From contig NZ_AKCI01000001.1 of the NCBI RefSeq assembly GCF_000269605.1, positions 372,001-436,000 on the forward strand: DNA of 64,000 bases. Reading direction: 5' to 3'. Source of the DNA: Scardovia wiggsiae F0424. GTDB lineage: Bacteria > Actinomycetota > Actinomycetes > Actinomycetales > Bifidobacteriaceae. Under the pieces are notes generated by a model. The model saw nothing but the letters and a program-made list of their open reading frames with translations, had not been told where the DNA came from and did not search any database. Made by a program: the position numbers and the translations under genes. Below, one piece after another: positions 54,962 through 63,694 of this stretch (positions are counted from its first letter, which is position 1; each line of letters begins with the position of its first letter).

Positions 54962-55924
54962 TTACTCAGCTCTGTGAGCACTGTAGTGGATCGTGGTGCT
55001 TACCTCTTCCCCGGGAGCAATGGATATAAGGCCGATACCGCTGCGGAACGCATTAGCATATGCAGTCTGCGGTTCTACGGCTACCCCCTGAGGGCGTGTG
55101 CCTTCGGGGAAGCCTGTACCGGTGCATACCTGGAAGGAGGTTACAGTTCTATCCCCGCTCAGCTCAACTGTAATGCCATCCGGACGGGTGAATACTGCAG
55201 TGGCCAGCCCATCCGTATTATGCCTGACATCCGTCCACGCATCATCAAAAGGCCGCCCTTCAAGGGTCGGGCCGTTCCTCAGATCGTATTGTGTGCCGTC
55301 AACATTTTCGGTCCCGGTAGGAAGGAGCCTGCCGTCAGCAGTGACATGCGTATCGGCAGGGATAGCCAGACGGCACTGTGCATTGGCTGCATCAATGGCA
55401 TCGCCATGGGCGCCCGACCCATTAGCCAGCCACGGATGCATGGCGCATGCCCACGGGGCGTTTTTAGTGTCGGCATTATGGGCAGTGACAGTAACATGTA
55501 GCCCTTCAGCGTCTACGGTATAAGTGGCGCGGACTCTCAGGTCGAAAGGGTAGCCGCTGAGATAGGGCGTCCGCCAGCTTTGTGTGATGCTGGTTTCTGT
55601 AACGCTGTCGAGATCCCACATAGCACGGTATCCATAGCCATGTATAGCGTTGTTCCGCTCATGCTCATCAATGGGAAGCTCATACCGGATCCCCTCAAAA
55701 GTATACTGGCCGTCTTCGATACGGTTGGGGTAGGGGATAAGCAGCTGCCCTGCGCAGCTGTGCGGGATATCATCAGCCGGCGAGGGGGTTACGATATCTA
55801 TCCCTTCCCATGTCAGAGATTTCAGCGCCGAACCCTGCTGAAAGACAACGGCCCGGTAATTGCCTGATTCAATGATATACTCGTTCCCGCGATGGCGCTG
55901 GTGCCGCGGACGGTTAATATCCAT
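54962..55924 (-). CDS. galM: Aldose 1-epimerase (galactose mutarotase)
   Basis: Interconverts alpha and beta anomers of sugars such as galactose and glucose. The 320-residue protein has IPYPNRIEDGQYTF, AIHGYGYRAMWDL with the first catalytic His, ACAMHPWLANG with the second His, and AVEPQTAYANAF with the catalytic Glu. Both His and the Glu needed for activity are present. It lies downstream of gap but is separated from it by a terminator. Confidence 0.93.
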   Translation of the reverse strand: MDINRPRHQRHRGNEYIIESGNYRAVVFQQGSALKSLTWEGIDIVTPSPADDIPHSCAGQLLIPYPNRIEDGQYTFEGIRYELPIDEHERNNAIHGYGYRAMWDLDSVTETSITQSWRTPYLSGYPFDLRVRATYTVDAEGLHVTVTAHNADTKNAPWACAMHPWLANGSGAHGDAIDAANAQCRLAIPADTHVTADGRLLPTGTENVDGTQYDLRNGPTLEGRPFDDAWTDVRHNTDGLATAVFTRPDGITVELSGDRTVTSFQVCTGTGFPEGTRPQGVAVEPQTAYANAFRSGIGLISIAPGEEVSTTIHYSAHRAE

Positions 55925-55993
55925 AGTTATACTCCGTTGTGATCCTGATAAGTGATGATGGTCCTGCTAGTATTCCTGGGTATCAGCCCCTGT

Positions 55994-56028
55994 AAAAAAT
56001 CCCCGGCCTGTTTCCGTAAGCCGGGGAT
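55994..56028 (-). terminator. Rho-independent terminator after gap
   Basis: On the minus strand ATCCCCGGC (56028-56020) pairs with GCCGGGGAT (56007-55999), followed by a T run (TTTTT). Placed about 50 bases after the gap stop. Confidence 0.88.
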
Positions 56029-56075
56029 ATTCACTTTTTCCTGCAGCAGCCGGTAAAAGCTGCCGGGTAGTCCTG

Positions 56076-57131
56076 CTACTGTGCCAGTTCTGCGAAGTAG
56101 AGGAGGGTACGGATCATATTGCAGGTGAAACCGTACTCATTATCGTAGAAAGCTACTGTCTGTACCAGCTGATGGTCCTCAGTAGTGTTGACAACAGTCT
56201 GGGTCGGATCAAACACGCCGCCGTGGGTATCGCCGATGATATCGGAGGATACGATCCCGTCAGCATTATAGCCGTAATACTCGCAGTTTTCGTATGCTTC
56301 CTTGAACTTTGCGTTGATCTCGTCTGCGGTAGTGCGCTTTTCAAGTTCAACAGTCAGCTCTGTGATAGAGCCGTCCGGGACCTGTACGCGCTGTGCATGC
56401 CCCTGGAGCTTGCCGTCAACAGAAGGTACTACCTTGCCGATAGCCTTTGCAGCACCGGTGCTGTGCGGGATGGTATTCACAGCGGCAGCACGGTTGTTGC
56501 GCTCCTTGGAATAGCGCGGGCCGTCAAGGATCATCTGTGTGCCGGTATAGGCGTGGATAGTGGTCATGAAACCGATCTTCACGCCCCAGTTGTCGTCAAG
56601 GGTCTTGACCATGGCTGCCAGGGAGTTCGTGGTGCAGGAGCCTGCAGACACGATGCTATCTGATGCCTTGAGGATATCATGGTTGACGCCATATACGACT
56701 GTCGGTGTGGTGTCATCTTTAGCAGGGGCAGAAATAAGGACTTTCTTTGCTCCGGCATTCAGATGCGCCTGGCTCTTCTCGGCAGAGGTATAGAAGCCGG
56801 TGCATTCAAGGACATACTCGACACCGTTATTGGCGACCCATGGGATATTAGATGCATCTTTCTCGGCATAAACAGGGTATTCTTTCCCTTCAACTACGAG
56901 GGCGGTATCGGTTGAAGAAACCTTGACCGGAGTACCGTCAGCGTGGCGGAATGGGCCCTGGCTGCTGTCATATTTCAGAAGGTAAGCAAGCATGGAAGGC
57001 GTAGTCAGATCGTTGATTGCTGCGACTTCAATGTCATTAGCTTCACCGCCTTTTTCCTGAAGCTCAAAAATGCGGCGGAATGCAAGGCGTCCGATACGGC
57101 CGAAACCGTTAATACCAATTTTTACTGTCAT
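56076..57131 (-). CDS. gap: Glyceraldehyde-3-phosphate dehydrogenase
   Basis: Oxidises glyceraldehyde-3-phosphate with NAD and phosphate in central metabolism. The 351-residue protein has the NAD-binding start [16 protein letters not shown], the active-site Cys166 in [11 protein letters not shown] and the C-terminal WYDNE-type block, here [16 protein letters not shown] lies before the ATG. It is transcribed as a single gene by its spacing and its own terminator. Confidence 0.97.
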   Translation of the reverse strand: MTVKIGINGFGRIGRLAFRRIFELQEKGGEANDIEVAAINDLTTPSMLAYLLKYDSSQGPFRHADGTPVKVSSTDTALVVEGKEYPVYAEKDASNIPWVANNGVEYVLECTGFYTSAEKSQAHLNAGAKKVLISAPAKDDTTPTVVYGVNHDILKASDSIVSAGSCTTNSLAAMVKTLDDNWGVKIGFMTTIHAYTGTQMILDGPRYSKERNNRAAAVNTIPHSTGAAKAIGKVVPSVDGKLQGHAQRVQVPDGSITELTVELEKRTTADEINAKFKEAYENCEYYGYNADGIVSSDIIGDTHGGVFDPTQTVVNTTEDHQLVQTVAFYDNEYGFTCNMIRTLLYFAELAQ

Positions 57132-57256
57132 ATATTTACTTCCTTAGGAAAATACCTCACTGGGCCTGCCAGCGGGATAGGCTTTATTGCCAACGGCTCT
57201 ATTGTATCTGCGAGACTGTACTGAATCAAGGTGTGCAGGTGCGGGTGTGCCGTGAG

Positions 57257-57293
57257 AAAAAGCCCTGTACGGGCATTCGCGTACAGGGCTTTG
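57257..57293 (-). terminator. Rho-independent terminator after ptsI
   Basis: On the minus strand AAAGCCCTGTACG pairs with CGTACAGGGCTTT (loop about 8 bases), followed by TTC. It lies 40 bases after the ptsI stop. Confidence 0.85.
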
Positions 57294-57332
57294 TGTTGTG
57301 AATTCCGAGATACGTGTATTTGGCAGCGGAGC

Positions 57333-59024
57333 CTACAGGAGGTCAAGGAGCTGGGGATCCGCCAATGCGATAACAGCGGCCCGCGCATCCTTAGCTGTAC
57401 GCGCATCGAGTGCATAGGCAGCCATCTGCTGGCAGGTAGACAGATCATGCATATGCAGGGCAGCACGTACGGCATTCACTTTGGTCGCAGCCATGGAAAG
57501 CGAGTTGACGCCAAGCCCGGTAAGTACCAGGGCCATAAGCGGATCACCTCCTGCCTCGCCGCAGACGCCTACGGGCTTTCCTGTAGCTGCCCCGCCTTCG
57601 CAGGCAAATTTGATCATGCGCAGGACTGCGGGCTGCCATGGTGACAGAAGGCCTGCAAGCTCCCCGTTGAGGCGGTCTGAAGCCATAGTATACTGCGCAA
57701 GGTCATTAGTGCCTATGGAGCAAAAATCGACTTCAGACAGGATCTGCGGGGAGCGGATTGCAGCTGCAGGGACTTCGACCATAACGCCTACTTTCGGCAG
57801 GCCGAAACCGCGGGCTTTCTCTGCGAACCATTCTGCTTCGTCAACAGTTGACACCATAGGCGCCATGACCCAGAGGTCACCGTGCGTTTTCTGATAAGCG
57901 TTCGCCAGCGCCTGCAGCTGGGTATCAAGCAGATCAGTCCGGCGCATCCCCAGGCGCAGGCCGCGTATCCCCAATGCAGGGTTCTCTTCCTTATCCTGGT
58001 TCGCGAAGGCCAGAGGCTTGTCGGCACCGGCATCAAGCGTGCGCACAACAACATGCCGCCCTCCAAAAGCTTCAAGTACCGCGGTATAAATATCTGTCTG
58101 CTCTTCAAGGGCAGGGGCCTCTTCGCGCCCGAGGAAAAGAAATTCTGTGCGGAACAGGCCGGAACCTTCAAGGTCGAATGCGGCTGCGCGTTCTGCATCC
58201 CCCTCCTTCCCGATATTGGCGTAAAGCGCCACATGGTGACCGTCGCGGGTTGCACCTTCCCCTGATGACCCTGCCAGTGCTGCAGCCCGGCGGCGGGAAC
58301 GTTCCTCAAGCTCTGCAATTTCAGTTTCTGTAGGGGAGACGACCACTTCACCGACACCGCCGTCGAGCGCAACGGTGCCGCCGTCATGGACATGCTCTGT
58401 AAGCCCACTTATCTTGACGACGCATGGGATGCCAAGCTGTGCTGCGAGTATGGCTGTATGGCTGGTAGGCCCGCCTTCCTCGGTCAGTATGCCCATGACG
58501 AGTTTCGGGTCAAGGGTGGCGGCTTCAGCTGGCGCAAGGTCATATGCTGCAATTATTACTGGTTCGGTAATATCAGGCACCCCCGGTGCCGGCAGGCCGC
58601 GCAGCCGTGCAATAGTACGGTCCCTGACATCGTGCAGGTCAGTGACCCGCTCTGCCATGTATCCTCCGAGTTTTTTCAGCAGTACCGCATAATCTTCGAC
58701 AGCACTGCAAACTGCGTGGGTAGGCCCTTCCCCCTTTTTGAGTTTTTTATCGACCGATTTGATTAGCCCCTTGTCGGCGGCCAGCTGGGCGGTTGCTGCA
58801 AGGACGGCTTTGGATTTTTCATCGGTTGCCAGGTCACGGCGGTTTCTCAGGTCCTCTGCTACAGCCTGCATAGCTTCGCGTATCTTGGCACTGCCTGCTT
58901 CCCAGTCAGTGCATGGGCCCTCGTCCGGATCTGCCTCCGGCGCCGGCATAACGAATGCCACGCGGCCGTGGGATGTCCCTGCATATACGCCGATGCCGTT
59001 CAATATCTGGTGTCCGTCAGACAT
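57333..59024 (-). CDS. ptsI: PTS Enzyme I (phosphoenolpyruvate-protein phosphotransferase)
   Basis: Takes phosphate from PEP and passes it to HPr. The 563-residue protein has the N-terminal HPr-binding domain, the phospho-histidine His189 in GGPTSHTAILAAQLGIP and the PEP-binding barrel with GLFRTEFLF and SIGTNDLAQYTMA (Asn-Asp). The C-terminal VCGEAGGDP block carries the catalytic Cys. It lies 84 bases downstream of ptsH, same strand, and ends at a strong terminator. Confidence 0.97.
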   Translation of the reverse strand: MSDGHQILNGIGVYAGTSHGRVAFVMPAPEADPDEGPCTDWEAGSAKIREAMQAVAEDLRNRRDLATDEKSKAVLAATAQLAADKGLIKSVDKKLKKGEGPTHAVCSAVEDYAVLLKKLGGYMAERVTDLHDVRDRTIARLRGLPAPGVPDITEPVIIAAYDLAPAEAATLDPKLVMGILTEEGGPTSHTAILAAQLGIPCVVKISGLTEHVHDGGTVALDGGVGEVVVSPTETEIAELEERSRRRAAALAGSSGEGATRDGHHVALYANIGKEGDAERAAAFDLEGSGLFRTEFLFLGREEAPALEEQTDIYTAVLEAFGGRHVVVRTLDAGADKPLAFANQDKEENPALGIRGLRLGMRRTDLLDTQLQALANAYQKTHGDLWVMAPMVSTVDEAEWFAEKARGFGLPKVGVMVEVPAAAIRSPQILSEVDFCSIGTNDLAQYTMASDRLNGELAGLLSPWQPAVLRMIKFACEGGAATGKPVGVCGEAGGDPLMALVLTGLGVNSLSMAATKVNAVRAALHMHDLSTCQQMAAYALDARTAKDARAAVIALADPQLLDLL

Positions 59025-59108
59025 ACAAATCGCTTATCCTTTCTGTATTTATTCCTGAATTCCTGACAGTACTTATATTGCTTTCCATTGCCTGCCCGTA
59101 CCCAGGCC

Positions 59109-59375
59109 CTATTCTGCATCCAGGTCACGGGCGAGCAGCTGCGCCAGTTCATCCATTTCAGCGCCTTTGGAATCGTCATCGCAGGTGATGGTTACTTCAT
59201 CACCGCCTTTGACCCCTAAAGTCATTATTTCAAGCGCTGATGCGGCATCTGCCTCTTCACCGTTGAAATGCATTGTAACGTCAATGCCCTTGTCGTCAAC
59301 CGCTTCTGCGACTAAAGCTGCCGGACGGGCGTGAAGGCCTACGGATGCACCTATTGTTGCTGTACGTGAAATCAT
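59109..59375 (-). CDS. ptsH: PTS phosphocarrier protein HPr
   Basis: Relays phosphate from Enzyme I to the sugar-specific EII proteins. From ATG 59375 (AAAGGA upstream) it has 88 residues, the normal length. His15 in GLHARPA is the phosphorylation site. Ser46 is present at the position used by HPr kinase in Firmicutes, though actinobacteria generally lack that kinase. A longer reading from 59408 is unsupported. Confidence 0.97.
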   Translation of the reverse strand: MISRTATIGASVGLHARPAALVAEAVDDKGIDVTMHFNGEEADAASALEIMTLGVKGGDEVTITCDDDSKGAEMDELAQLLARDLDAE

Positions 59376-59531
59376 GGTATTGTCCTTTCTGTATGATTTT
59401 CTGACCACTGCAGGGGCCTTTCAGACTCTCTGCAGAATTTTATAATTTAGTTTTATGACTCATGGCTGTACTGTTCTGGCAGTACCGGCCCTGACAGTGT
59501 TTTCCGATGGTAGCGTCTGTCTGGTCTGCGG

Positions 59532-60434
59532 TCAGGTACCGTCCGGCTTTTCTGCTGATCCTTTCCCTTCGGCTTCCTGGGCTGCCTGCTTGCGGACCCT
59601 GGCAATATGCAGGGTCAGGTATGCAATTTCATCATCCGTTATCGGCCCGTTGAGCCGCAGCTCAAGAAGGGATGCAGTAGTCCTTGCACATTTATATTCA
59701 TCAGGGTAAGAATCCTGTATTGCTTTCGAGATGGCAAGGGGCTCATTGGTCAGCTGTTTGTTCTGATAGCTGCGGACAAACAGGTACCTTAAATGTGTGA
59801 TGAAACGCCCTATGCTTACCGTGCTCTGGTCAACACTGATAGCGAATTCATTCTCGATTATTTTCACTATCTGCTGGATAACGCCTGTCATCTGGTAGGT
59901 ATATGACAGGTCCCCTGTAGAGAACCCCGCATTCACCAGATGCAGTGCAAATGCTACGGCTTCAGCCCCGGGGAGGGCATTATCCAGATGGGCATTAAGA
60001 TAGCTGAGCAGTGCAGTTGCCTGTGAATATTCGTCAGGGTAGAGGGTTTTGACTTCTGCAATGAGGGGATATTCAACAGGCGTACCGGATTTCAGACGGT
60101 TCAGCGCCCCCACAACATGGTCGGCCAATGCCACCGTAAGTATGGGGTTAAGGGCACTCCCTTTCACGGAACTGCCGTTACTTTTAGCGATCCCGCACTC
60201 CACCAGCGCGTCGGCAACAAGGATAACGATTTCAGGGGGTATCCCTGCGAGCATCGTGGCAACATGGTCGGGGTCCCTTCCATCCGCAGGGATGAATTTT
60301 CTGCCTACCCTGGACTCATCTACATGCTGCCCGGGCTTAGCTTGGAAGCCAATACCGCGTCCGGTAATAATGACTTCCTCACTGCCGTCCCGGACGAGGA
60401 CCACGTTGTTATTGAAAACCCGCAGGATATCCAT
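59532..60434 (-). CDS. BglG/LicT-family transcriptional antiterminator
   Basis: RNA-binding antiterminator controlled by PTS phosphorylation. The 300-residue protein has the CAT RNA-binding domain at about 1-60 (VFNNNVVLVRDGSEEVIITGRGIGF in part), PRD1 with His106 and His165, and PRD2 with His214 and His276. All four regulatory histidines are kept. A 17-residue polar tail follows. Its gene starts 11 bases after the EIIBCA stop. A matching RAT/terminator lies in that gene's leader, so autocontrol of the operon is expected. Confidence 0.94.
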   Translation of the reverse strand: MDILRVFNNNVVLVRDGSEEVIITGRGIGFQAKPGQHVDESRVGRKFIPADGRDPDHVATMLAGIPPEIVILVADALVECGIAKSNGSSVKGSALNPILTVALADHVVGALNRLKSGTPVEYPLIAEVKTLYPDEYSQATALLSYLNAHLDNALPGAEAVAFALHLVNAGFSTGDLSYTYQMTGVIQQIVKIIENEFAISVDQSTVSIGRFITHLRYLFVRSYQNKQLTNEPLAISKAIQDSYPDEYKCARTTASLLELRLNGPITDDEIAYLTLHIARVRKQAAQEAEGKGSAEKPDGT

Positions 60435-60445
60435 GTAACCCTTCC

Positions 60446-62602
60446 TTAATGGGCAACGTCGATAACGTCGGTACCGGGTTCAGCATCAATATCGGTATGG
60501 GGAGTAACTGATGCCATTTTCCTGGTATTCGTTACCGTCATAATCGTTGTGGTACTGTATCCGGCTGATTTTACCGTACTGTAATCCACGTCGGCGAGCT
60601 TGTCACCTGCATTGACGCGGTTGCCTTTGGACACAGCCACTGTAAAGCCCCGTCCGTCAAGTTTGACGGTATCAATGCCGATATGGACAAGGATTTCAGT
60701 GCCGCCGTCGGTTTTGATGCCGTAAGCGTGGCCGGTTTTTGCGACAGTTTTCAGGATGCCGCCGGCAGGTGCGTAGACTGCACCGTCTGCCTCATCCGGG
60801 ACGATCCCCACACCGTCCCCGAGCGCATGGGAGGCAAATACCTTATCGCCGGTATCTTCCAGCGGTATTGTATGCCCGCGCAGTGGGGATACAATGTGTT
60901 CAGCGGATCCGGAGGCAGCGGTACCAGAACCGCTGGCTTCCTGCGGCACGGACACCGGTGCTGCGGAACCGTGTGCAGGAGCAGATGCCTTGCTTTGCAG
61001 CGTTATCGGGCTGCCGGATGTTTGTGCTTTTACTGCGGCTTTCTGCTCAGCGGTACGGTAATCGAAGATGAGGATCATGGCCATGGCGGTGAAGAATGCC
61101 ACGGCAACGGAGATCGCGTAGACCCACATCTGGCTGAATACCGGGATGGTAAGGAGCGAGGTGAAAGCGAAAACATTCGTTGTGACACCGTGTACGGCCT
61201 GCCCTTTGACTATTGAAGGGAAAAGCCAGCCAAGCACTGCTATGGTGACGCCGCCGGCTCCGCACCCAATAAGCATGCGTGAATATATCTTCTTGAAACG
61301 CAGATGGATGCCGTACAGCGAAGGTTCGGAAACACCGCCGAGCAGGCCTGCCGCCAGCGCGCCGGCAGCAGTCTCCCGCATGCGTGTATCCTTGTCGCGT
61401 ATAGACAGGATAAGAACACCGCATGTAGCCCCGAAGCAGGCGAAGTTCCATGTGCCCATAGGCCCCTGGATAAAATCGTAATTCAGTGTATTAATGTTGG
61501 CGAGCATAAGCGCGTTAAGAGGCCAGTGGAGCCCAAGCGGCACAAGGAACGGATAAATAAGCGGTATGGCTATGGCGAATACGAATGGTGCATGCAGGTT
61601 GAGCCATCCGAGGACAACGCCCAGACCGTTGCCGACCCAGATACCCAGCGGGCCGAGCAGGAATGCTGTTACGGGGATCATGATCAGCATCGACAGGAAG
61701 GGGACGAAGACGAGCTGCACACTGCTGGGGATGATCTTCTGCAGGCCTTTATAGACAAGCGCAAGTACTGCTACCATGAACAGCGGCACGAAGACATTGG
61801 AAGAATAGTCATTGAGCTGCAGGGGTATACCGAATACCATGGTAGAACATGTTTGTGTCCCCACGGAATTCGCAGTGCAGTGCAGTGCCGCTTTTGCAGC
61901 ATTCAGTCCGTCGGAATTGCCGAATATTCCGGCATACCCGTCAGGATTTGACAGTGCCAGGTATTGCGGTGTCATTACCGCAGCCATGATTGCAGTTCCG
62001 ACCCAGGGATCGACTTTCAGCTTTTTTGCGCCGTTGTAAGCGATCATAAGGGGAAGGAAGTAGAAGACGCCTTTCCACATGGCCTGGATGAAAACGAGTG
62101 TCGGGTTGGCGGTGTCATTGGGGATGACTTTGCATGCTATCAGTACATTGACTATTGCAATGATGAGTGAAGCGCCGAGCAGTACTCCGATGATGGGGCG
62201 GAAGGAATCTGAGAGGAAATCGAAAAAGGCGTCCACATAACGGTTCTTCCCCTTCACCTTTGCGCGTTCCTGTGCTTTAACGTCCGCATTGGACAGCCCG
62301 GCATCACTGTCTGTGCCGACGGCATCATCATCTTCCCCCATCTTGACGGAAGCCATGGAAGGCAGGGATTCGATATCGTTGTAAACAGACTCGACGCCCC
62401 CTCCTATAACGACCTGGTAATTATGCGCACCCTGGGATACTCCGGCGAGCACGCCGTCAATAGCTTCAATCTTATCTGTGTCAACGCGGGAAGCATCTTT
62501 CAGAGTGAACCTCAGCCTTGTTGCACAGTGGGTCAGGGATGTGATATTGCCTGGGCCGCCTATCTCATCGATTATAGCCTGGGCGGTTTCTTTGTTACCC
62601 AT
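60446..62602 (-). CDS. PTS permease EIIBCA, beta-glucoside/glucose superfamily
   Basis: Sugar-specific PTS permease that imports and phosphorylates its substrate. The 718-residue protein is a B-C-A fusion. EIIB has Cys26 (HCATRLRFTL). EIIC has about ten helices with HWPLNALM and GGVSEPSLYGI. EIIA has the phospho-His640 in TEILVHIGIDTVKLDG and an earlier His in TGHAYGIKT. Domain order and GVSEPSLYG fit the beta-glucoside subgroup, which also contains trehalose and sucrose carriers, so the exact sugar is open. An Ala/Ser/Gly-rich linker (about 530-575) joins C to A. Controlled by the RAT/terminator leader upstream. Confidence 0.93.
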   Translation of the reverse strand: MGNKETAQAIIDEIGGPGNITSLTHCATRLRFTLKDASRVDTDKIEAIDGVLAGVSQGAHNYQVVIGGGVESVYNDIESLPSMASVKMGEDDDAVGTDSDAGLSNADVKAQERAKVKGKNRYVDAFFDFLSDSFRPIIGVLLGASLIIAIVNVLIACKVIPNDTANPTLVFIQAMWKGVFYFLPLMIAYNGAKKLKVDPWVGTAIMAAVMTPQYLALSNPDGYAGIFGNSDGLNAAKAALHCTANSVGTQTCSTMVFGIPLQLNDYSSNVFVPLFMVAVLALVYKGLQKIIPSSVQLVFVPFLSMLIMIPVTAFLLGPLGIWVGNGLGVVLGWLNLHAPFVFAIAIPLIYPFLVPLGLHWPLNALMLANINTLNYDFIQGPMGTWNFACFGATCGVLILSIRDKDTRMRETAAGALAAGLLGGVSEPSLYGIHLRFKKIYSRMLIGCGAGGVTIAVLGWLFPSIVKGQAVHGVTTNVFAFTSLLTIPVFSQMWVYAISVAVAFFTAMAMILIFDYRTAEQKAAVKAQTSGSPITLQSKASAPAHGSAAPVSVPQEASGSGTAASGSAEHIVSPLRGHTIPLEDTGDKVFASHALGDGVGIVPDEADGAVYAPAGGILKTVAKTGHAYGIKTDGGTEILVHIGIDTVKLDGRGFTVAVSKGNRVNAGDKLADVDYSTVKSAGYSTTTIMTVTNTRKMASVTPHTDIDAEPGTDVIDVAH

Positions 62603-62684
62603 ATGGTACCTTTCTCGTCAACGAGTGGTCATTGGTATAGATGCCGGGATGCCGCCCTGCGGTGCCTGCCACTGCAGTGTGCAA

Positions 62685-62733
62685 TAAAAAAGACCTGGGA
62701 ACGCATGTTAAACAGCATGCGTTCCCAGGTCTT
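62685..62733 (-). terminator. Conditional leader terminator of the PTS operon
   Basis: On the minus strand an 18-bp perfect stem (arms 62733-62716 and 62707-62690, 8-base loop) is followed by TTTTTATT, about 80 bases before the EIIBCA start. Its first six bases are shared with the RAT, so both cannot form together. Confidence 0.93.
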
Positions 62734-62754
62734 GCCTCGTCAGAGTAACAACCC
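62728..62754 (-). promoter_or_regulatory. RAT antiterminator site for the BglG/LicT protein
   Basis: On the minus strand the leader reads GGGTTGTTACTCTG then ACGAGGCAAGACC, matching the ribonucleic antiterminator pattern (GGATTGTTACTG ... GCAGGCAAAACC) bound by LicT/BglG CAT domains. Its 3' end overlaps the terminator stem. Confidence 0.9.
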
Positions 62755-62770
62755 TGTCATCAATGCTTTC

Positions 62771-62799
62771 ATACTATTGGGTTTTTATGAAAATGGCAA
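62771..62799 (-). promoter_or_regulatory. Promoter of the PTS EIIBCA-antiterminator operon
   Basis: On the minus strand -35 TTGCCA (62799-62794), 17-base spacer and -10 TAGTAT (62776-62771). Transcription would start about 10 bases before the RAT. Confidence 0.75.
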
Positions 62800-62866
62800 A
62801 TTACCCGTATATTTACGGCGATTCTTTCTTATGTCTGCAGCGTAGATAACTTCCTTCCCTTTCCGT

Positions 62867-62908
62867 GATTGCCGCCCACAGGCGTAAGCTCGTAAGCTTA
62901 TGGGCGGC
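62867..62908. repeat. Inverted repeat between the PTS operon and the LytTR operon
   Basis: TTGCCGCCCA (62867-62876) and TGGGCGGCAA (62899-62908) are perfect inverted copies. The loop holds a smaller inverted pair, AAGCT and AGCTT. No T run follows on either strand, so it is not a typical terminator; an operator or mRNA leader structure is more likely. Confidence 0.75.
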
Positions 62909-62980
62909 AACCGCATGCAGGCCAGCGGTATAATTGTAGAAAAGGGCCGTATTGGACCGAGCAGGATCAAGGAGGTGCTG

Positions 62981-63694
62981 ATGCTGACTGTTGCTGTCGT
63001 TGAAGATGACACTGCTGCTGCTGAGCGGCTTGAAGCGTGCCTGGATGAATACAGCCAGTCCCGTGGTATCCAGTTCAATACTGTCCTGTTCCAGGATCCG
63101 GTCCGCTTCCTTAACCCATACTCGGCACAGTATGACATCGTATTCATGGATATTGAGATGCCGTCCATGGACGGGCTGGAGGCAGCAAAACAGCTGCGCC
63201 GGCTGGACCAGGGCGTGGTGCTGGTTTTTGTAACCAACCTTGCACAGTACGCTTCCCGTGGTTACGAAGTAAATGCATTGGATTATATTATCAAGCCGTT
63301 TACGTATTCGGATTTTGCGCGCAAGATAAGCCGTGCGGTCAAAGTATGTGAGCAGGATTCGCGCAGCGTGGTCATTTCCCAGCGCGGACGGGCGCAGCGG
63401 GTACTTCTGCGCAATATCATGTATGTTGAAGTCCGTGGGCATGATCTCCAGTATCATCTGGAAAACCGTACAGTAAATTCTGTGGGCACTATGCAGGAAG
63501 CGGAGGAGAGGCTTACCGGATCAGGTTTTATCCGCTCCGGAAGGAAATTCCTGGTCAATTCACGGCATATCAGTGCTGTTGAAAATAATACGGTTGTTTT
63601 GTCTGACGGGCACAGGCTTCCTGTGGGCAGGGCTTACAGAAAGAGTTTTGTTGCCCAGCTCGCAAAAATTTTAGGTACCGGCTATGGCTCCTGA
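62981..63694 (+). CDS. LytTR-family response regulator
   Basis: A 237-residue two-component regulator from ATG 62981, which has AAGGAGGTG at ideal spacing; a longer reading from 62900 crosses an inverted repeat and is rejected. The receiver domain has the acidic pair VEDD at 8-10, phospho-Asp57 in VFMDIEMPSMDG, VTN and IIKPF. The C-terminal LytTR DNA-binding domain begins near residue 135 (RVLLRNIMYVEVRGHDLQYH ... GFIRSGRKFLVNSRHI). This architecture is that of AgrA/ComE-type regulators, often tied to peptide signalling. Overlaps the kinase gene by 11 bases. Confidence 0.93.
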   Translation: MLTVAVVEDDTAAAERLEACLDEYSQSRGIQFNTVLFQDPVRFLNPYSAQYDIVFMDIEMPSMDGLEAAKQLRRLDQGVVLVFVTNLAQYASRGYEVNALDYIIKPFTYSDFARKISRAVKVCEQDSRSVVISQRGRAQRVLLRNIMYVEVRGHDLQYHLENRTVNSVGTMQEAEERLTGSGFIRSGRKFLVNSRHISAVENNTVVLSDGHRLPVGRAYRKSFVAQLAKILGTGYGS

